Shown here in pieces: positions 5,122 through 6,352 of a stretch of 6,352 bases of DNA (the first letter of the stretch is position 1; the number at the start of each line of letters is the position of its first letter). The notes beneath the pieces are model-generated. The model saw only the letters and a list, made by a program, of their open reading frames with translations. It had not been told where the DNA came from and searched no databases. The DNA is taken from NCBI GenBank assembly GCA_964349045.1, contig CAYGFI010000226.1:1-6352 (forward strand), read 5' to 3'. Both the position numbers and the translations under genes were made by a program. This stretch comes from JACJXF01 sp964349045. GTDB lineage: Bacteria; Bacteroidota; Bacteroidia; Bacteroidales; GCA-2748055.

Positions 5122-6138
5122 ATGAGAATTTTACCCGTATACCTGTTATTTTTTTTATTCCTGGTCTCCTCCTGTAAAACCGGAACCGAAAAAGCCGCTC
5201 CGGTTTCAGAAACCACGCCAAAAGTTAAAACCGAAGTCGATCTTCTGGAAGAATACCTTGTCCGGTCCGGCGATTATGTGAACAGCCGTAAGTTTCCCTC
5301 CATGATAAAAGCAGAAACTGTTCTGGCATCCCTGGATAGTCTTTGTCATGTAATTGACCTCAGGAATGCAGATTCGTACAAAATCGGTCATATTAAGGGT
5401 GCAGTAAATGTAAAGTTCAGCGATATACCGGCCTATTTTGAAAATAAAATCAAGCCTTACGAATATGATAAAATTGTTTTAGTATGTGGTCATGGGCAAA
5501 TATCGAGCTATACAACACAACTGCTCAGACTGATGGGCTATGGGAATGTATATTCCATGCGTTGGGGTATGTCAGCCTGGAACCCAAAACTGGCCGGCGA
5601 CCACCCATGGTCAGGGCTCATTGGTTCAGCTTATACTTCAAAACTTGAAACAAAAGAAAACATGGCTCCTGCACCCGGGAATTATCCCTCCCTTGAAACG
5701 GGTAAAAGTGACGGTGAGGAGATATTTAAAGAAAGAATAAGCAGATTGTTTGCCGATGGGATAAAAGATATCACGGTTTCCGCCGATGAGGTTTTTGCTT
5801 CTCCGGAAAATTTTTATGTCATCAATTACGAGCGAAAGGATAAATACGATTCAGGACATATTCCCGGAGCGGTGCGTTATAAACCAGGGGGTACCCTGGG
5901 AATTGAAAGGGAAATGAAAACCATTCCCCCCGATAAAAATGTAGTGGTTTATTGTGCCACCGGGCATAATTCTGCTTTTGTTGCCGCCTACCTCCGCCTT
6001 GCAGGCTACAATGCATATTCATTGAGGTACGGGAATAACTCGTTTATGCACGACAGAATGGTTCAGGATAAAATAAAACTTTCGTGGGAGGCTTTTTCGG
6101 ATGAGGAGATGGTGAGGGATTATCCGTTTACGAAATAA
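5122..6138 (+). CDS. exported lipoprotein with two rhodanese-like domains
   Basis: The 338-residue protein has a signal peptide (hydrophobic 5-16) and lipobox LVSSC, with Cys18 as the lipid-attachment residue. A linker rich in Pro, Lys and Glu follows. Rhodanese domain 1 spans about 62-160: strand HVIDLRNADSYKIGHIKGAVN (the usual D-x-R and GHI.GA signature) and active-site loop CGHGQIS with Cys122. Domain 2 spans about 218-312: YVINYERKDKYDSGHIPGAV and loop CATGHNS with Cys278. In domain 2 the D-x-R signature has become N-Y-E-R, but both domains keep the catalytic Cys, so neither is obviously dead. Rhodaneses transfer sulfane sulfur or bind related anions. Outside the inner membrane the role is unclear; periplasmic sulfur transfer or sensing is inference. 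The gene stands alone, between repeat blocks, starting at ATG 5122. Confidence 0.87.
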   Translation: MRILPVYLLFFLFLVSSCKTGTEKAAPVSETTPKVKTEVDLLEEYLVRSGDYVNSRKFPSMIKAETVLASLDSLCHVIDLRNADSYKIGHIKGAVNVKFSDIPAYFENKIKPYEYDKIVLVCGHGQISSYTTQLLRLMGYGNVYSMRWGMSAWNPKLAGDHPWSGLIGSAYTSKLETKENMAPAPGNYPSLETGKSDGEEIFKERISRLFADGIKDITVSADEVFASPENFYVINYERKDKYDSGHIPGAVRYKPGGTLGIEREMKTIPPDKNVVVYCATGHNSAFVAAYLRLAGYNAYSLRYGNNSFMHDRMVQDKIKLSWEAFSDEEMVRDYPFTK

Positions 6139-6142
6139 TTGA

Positions 6143-6176
6143 TTTGAAAATTTGAGAATTTGAAAATTTGAGAATT
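6143..6176. repeat. tandem repeat, 16-bp period (TTTGAAAATTTGAGAA)
   Basis: There are two full copies at 6143-6158 and 6159-6174, beginning five bases after the rhodanese stop codon. The core ATTTGAAAATTTGA is the reverse complement of the core of the repeat at 6265-6330. I recall TTTGAAAATTTGA words as common intergenic repeats in Bacteroidota. Confidence 0.75.
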
Positions 6177-6264
6177 CAACAACATAGAAAGCTTTTTCAT
6201 CTAAGGTTTTAAAGCAATTCTAAATGATAGTTTTGAAAAATTATTACCTGCCAAAAAAAAAATA

Positions 6265-6330
6265 TTTTCAAATTTTCAAATTGTATAATTTTCAAATTGT
6301 ATAATTTTCAAATTGTATAATTTTCAAATT
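6265..6330. repeat. tandem repeat, 16-bp period (TTTTCAAATTGTATAA)
   Basis: Three perfect copies lie at 6273-6288, 6289-6304 and 6305-6320. A partial fourth runs to 6330, and a partial copy lies at 6265-6272. TCAAATTTTCAAAT at 6268-6281 is the exact inverse of the 14-mers at 6142-6155 and 6158-6171, so the two blocks could fold together and end transcripts. The sequence between and after them (6177-6264 and 6331-6352) holds nothing recognisable. Confidence 0.75.
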
Positions 6331-6352
6331 ACTACTCGCACCCCCCAACCAA

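Noticed and set aside
6265..6330. Possible CRISPR array
   Set aside because: The 16-bp units are directly adjacent with no unique spacers, so this is a simple tandem repeat.

Overview
The window looks like a scaffold from a Bacteroidota genome, probably a metagenome-assembled one. The reasons are moderate-to-low GC with A/T-rich spacers, a Bacteroidetes-type tyrosine recombinase (N-terminal arm-binding plus SAM-like core-binding domains), two lipoproteins with short lipoboxes, no Shine-Dalgarno-like leaders, and intergenic repeats built on TTGCGCCTTTG and TTTGAAAATTTGA that I associate with this phylum. A run of exactly 100 N (1032-1131) is a scaffolding gap.

Left part (1-1618): a recombinase gene on the minus strand, lacking its catalytic half, starts about 130 bp from the 3' half of a tRNA-Met(CAT) gene (960-1006). 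This arrangement suggests an integrated-element end at a tRNA attachment site. To the right is an unusual tandem array. A complete small GIY-YIG nuclease gene (1254-1523) lies between two near-identical tRNA-like sequences (1138-1209 and 1501-1572), each followed by an intrinsic terminator. The nuclease ORF runs into the downstream tRNA-like sequence and takes its stop codon from the D-loop. The tRNA-like sequences have an unpaired acceptor 5' strand, a changed D-loop and a 2-nt-short anticodon arm, but an intact T-arm that shows a compensatory base-pair change between copies. Both contig ends at the N gap are exact 55-nt repeats, so the gap probably hides at least one more nuclease copy. This array is the most interesting part of the window.

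Middle (1802-3641): an N-terminal fragment of a GH116-type (GBA2-like) glycoside hydrolase is followed, in the same reading frame and after a single TAG, by a complete xylose-isomerase-like TIM-barrel gene (2099-3280). A decayed, unidentified coding remnant (about 3411-3641) comes next. The region looks like a carbohydrate-use locus that has suffered deletions.

Right part (3751-6352): two secreted lipoprotein genes, one built of YD/RHS-like beta-hairpin repeats (3751-4806) and one with two rhodanese domains (5122-6138). They are separated by a roughly 285-bp GC-rich inverted-repeat block. The second is followed by A/T-rich 16-bp tandem repeats that are mutually inverted. I see no operon linking the genes on the right to those in the middle.
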